DNA from: an uncultured Bacteroidia bacterium
Lineage (GTDB): Bacteria > Bacteroidota > Bacteroidia > Bacteroidales > UBA932
Length of the DNA stretch: 64,000 bases
NCBI GenBank assembly: GCA_902788095.1
Contig: CADAIT010000004.1
Location: 101,661-165,660, forward strand
Direction of reading: 5' to 3'
Shown here: piece by piece, positions 62,216-64,000 of the stretch
Numbering within the stretch: position 1 is the first letter of the stretch
Layout: the number at the start of each line of letters is the position of its first letter
The notes under the pieces: generated by a model
What the model was told of the DNA's origin: nothing
Seen by the model: the letters and a program-made list of their open reading frames with translations, nothing else
The model's database searches: none
Made by a program: the position numbers and the translations under genes

Positions 62216-64000
62216 TTAGCGTAACTGTATGCTGACGGGAATTTCCAGTCTAAGTCCGTTCCACTGGTCATCGACGGTGAGTATTTGTCCCTGAATTGTC
62301 TGACCGGAAACAAAACCCAGTTTACGCAGCAGCAAGCCGTTGAGCCTCCATTCTAAGTTCATTGGATTCTGAGATTTAATCAAGGATTCGTTAGATTGAT
62401 TATATGGCACCCATTTTCAGTTTATTCTCACTTCAGCTCATGGAATATCAAAGATTATTCATTTATACCATCATTTAGTTAGAGTGACAGTCTCTCATAC
62501 ATTAATGCTAGATGGGATATCTGATATCATGCAGTATTTTTTGAAAAATCATGCGGGATTCATACGCTGAAGCTCCTGTACTTCTCAATCAAGTCTAATA
62601 TAATTTTTTAGACAAGTGGATCGTATCTTTTCCAATAGCTCATCTACATCCTGAACATTTGCTACCATTTGGAATAGAAGTGAGGCAACAGCGACATTTA
62701 CATAATTAGAATGTGATGTAGGAGGGGTTCAATTTGTGATGTAGACATATCAAGTTGGAGTTCGACGAGATGGGAATTCAGACGATGCAAATAATATTTT
62801 AGGATGAAATCATATTGGGAATTGTGCAGATTGTTCAAATTTACCACTTTGATCGATGTCTCCTGTTCCATCCATTCAAATTGATAACATAAGATGTCTA
62901 TCTAATACATTATCATGTTTGTTGTGTGCACGAGATGCTTGAGAATAAAGGGAGTGCTCATCTGGTAAATCATAATCTTCTTGAACTTTTTTATTTATTA
63001 GTATTCAATTTTCTTTGTGAATATTTCATATGGCCAAAAAACTTAATCAGTTTGCTAGTTTATCATATTTTTTTCTGTCTCATGCTTGTACCATTTCATA
63101 AAAATCTTTATTAACATCTGCTCACATAGAGCATCATCCAATATTAATCTTATTTGGATTGTTATTACAGAAATCAAACCAATCTTTCCATATGTTATTT
63201 GTTTGAATTACATTAAAGTTTCAATGTTTGATTAAGTCATTTAATATATGCATTGAAAAATGTGCATGCTCACTAGGTTCGTCCGTAACATTTCCGCCTA
63301 TAAGTTCATAATTGTTATATCACAAAGGGCGCTCTCATAACATAACAATATTAAGTTTATTCATAAGTTCTTGGTACTGTTCACGAGTATATTTTCATGT
63401 TCCATATTCCCACATCATATCCCTTATCTTTGTGGCCTCAGCAATTCTGAGGTGTTCTATATGGCTATAGAATTCTTTGTCTCATACTTCTATTTGTCAT
63501 ATAATAGGTAGTATATCCACAGGTTTAATATTGGCTATTTGTATAGATTTGTATTCGAGAGCATTTATCTTTATATTATCTACCTTTATTTCACTTTGAA
63601 CTCCATTCTTATCCTTTATAGTGATGATGATACTACATACTCATGGATATGATGGAGTGAAATGTGATGGATCTGCTATCTCTTTTCTAGTTCAATCTAT
63701 CTCTATCTCCACTTTGTCAAGCGTGAGGCCTTCGGCGACGGTGAGGCCGGCAAGAAGATCGGTCTCCTGGTCCACCTGGAGGGAGAGCTGCTGGAGGGCT
63801 TCCAGGCCGTAGATGGCCACGGCCGTGAGGGTGATCGCCGCGCTGGAGGCGTTGCCTGCCTCGTCGGTGACGGTGAGGGTGAGCGTGCCGGCCTCGGAGA
63901 GGGTTGCGCCGTCTTTGACTTCGGCCTCGGTGCCGGCGGTGTTCTTGAAGAGAAGGGAGACGGTGCATTCTGCGGTGAAGTCGTCCTTCCAGCTGGCGGC
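62216..64000 (-). CDS. Long frame with 25 in-frame TGA codons (TGA=Gly): Ig-like/subtilisin-like surface protein, N-terminus outside window
   Basis: The minus frame ending at TAA 62216-62218 has no TAA or TAG up to base 64000 (594 codons), but 25 TGA between 62417 and 63694. Reading TGA as Gly gives sensible protein, for example EYGTGKYTREQYQ, MLGERPLGYNNYELIGGN and NPAGFFKKY. Read from the N-terminal side: an Ig-like GC-rich part (TLTLTVTDEAGNASSAAITL), a region ADPSHFTPSYPG, then what may be an S8 peptidase (EHAHFSMHIL and PPTSHSNYVNVAVASLL as His and Ser blocks), then a beta-rich C-terminus (WRLNGLLLRKLGFVSGQ). GC content drops sharply between ~63705 and ~62345. In a code-11 host it would be a pseudogene. 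Confidence 0.7.

Noticed and set aside
62216-62410. A stand-alone 64-residue minus-strand protein, resembling a SymE-type toxin
   Set aside because: It is the 3' end of the longer frame that continues to the window edge when TGA is read as Gly; the apparent start is just the first start-like codon after the last TGA.
62926-63114. Plus-strand 62-residue hydrophobic ORF
   Set aside because: Lies antisense to the long minus-strand frame and consists of its low-complexity shadow.
1-64000. CRISPR arrays or rRNA genes
   Set aside because: No regularly spaced direct repeats with unique spacers and no rRNA-like sequence were seen.

Overview
The window looks like a contig from an uncultured gut- or rumen-type Bacteroidales. 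Promoters repeatedly show the Bacteroidetes pattern (TTTG about 19-20 bases before TAnnTTTG). Shine-Dalgarno sites are mostly absent, ATGA-type overlaps are common, and lineage-typical genes are present (DUF3822 beside rsmD, DUF4783 beside rlmH, a single-gene AsmA protein, FKBP lipoproteins). The core (about 2-42 kb) is GC-rich; the accessory part (about 42.5-62 kb) is visibly richer in AT.

Layout. 0-1.2 kb: the start of an AAA ATPase and a small unknown protein, then 770 bases of GC-rich hairpin repeats. 2-22.5 kb: housekeeping genes, including a HerA-like ATPase, CstA-like carrier, rsmD, DHH phosphoesterase, two FKBP-type lipoproteins, MATE pump, cytidylate-kinase-like protein, serine hydrolase, ettA, preA-like dehydrogenase, ALDH/SDR pair, polA, ECF sigma, rsmG and rpmH. 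22.6-24.5 kb: a RAYT (HUH transposase relative) plus an unknown partner, bracketed by two 107-bp REPIN-like palindromes. 24.5-42.2 kb: GH3 glucosidase, MscS channel, rlmH, a giant histidine kinase with its response regulator, cmk, ispH, efp, an AsmA protein, prmA and tRNA-Leu(UAG).

42.2-56.4 kb is an accessory island bounded by two near-identical ~140-bp direct repeats. The left copy begins at the 3' end of tRNA-Leu and the right copy carries a relic of that tRNA end. The island holds a GNAT/small-protein pair, a NERD/zinc-finger protein and a nine-gene minus-strand operon: vWA-like lipoprotein, membrane protein, tubulin-like GTPase, actin/Hsp70-like ATPase, MotA/ExbB-like (ZorA-like) and MotB/OmpA-like (ZorB-like) proteins, DNA/RNA non-specific endonuclease lipoprotein, four-helix membrane protein and a small lipoprotein. 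I infer that this couples two cytoskeletal NTPases to a proton-driven envelope motor and an envelope nuclease. It is the best candidate here for an undescribed, probably defensive, system. A HepT remnant lies at the island's right edge.

57.2-62 kb: a peptidylarginine/agmatine deiminase-family operon, small secreted and DUF1653 proteins, and an AbiE toxin-antitoxin pair that appears to have cut off a secreted-protein gene.

62.2-64 kb: a single minus-strand frame open for 594 codons only if its 25 in-frame TGA codons are sense codons. Residue statistics fit TGA=Gly (translation table 25, Absconditabacteria/Gracilibacteria). The ends of this frame are GC-rich and TGA-free; the middle is AT-rich and recoded. 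It is either a striking assembly chimera or a gene acquired from a recoded bacterium.
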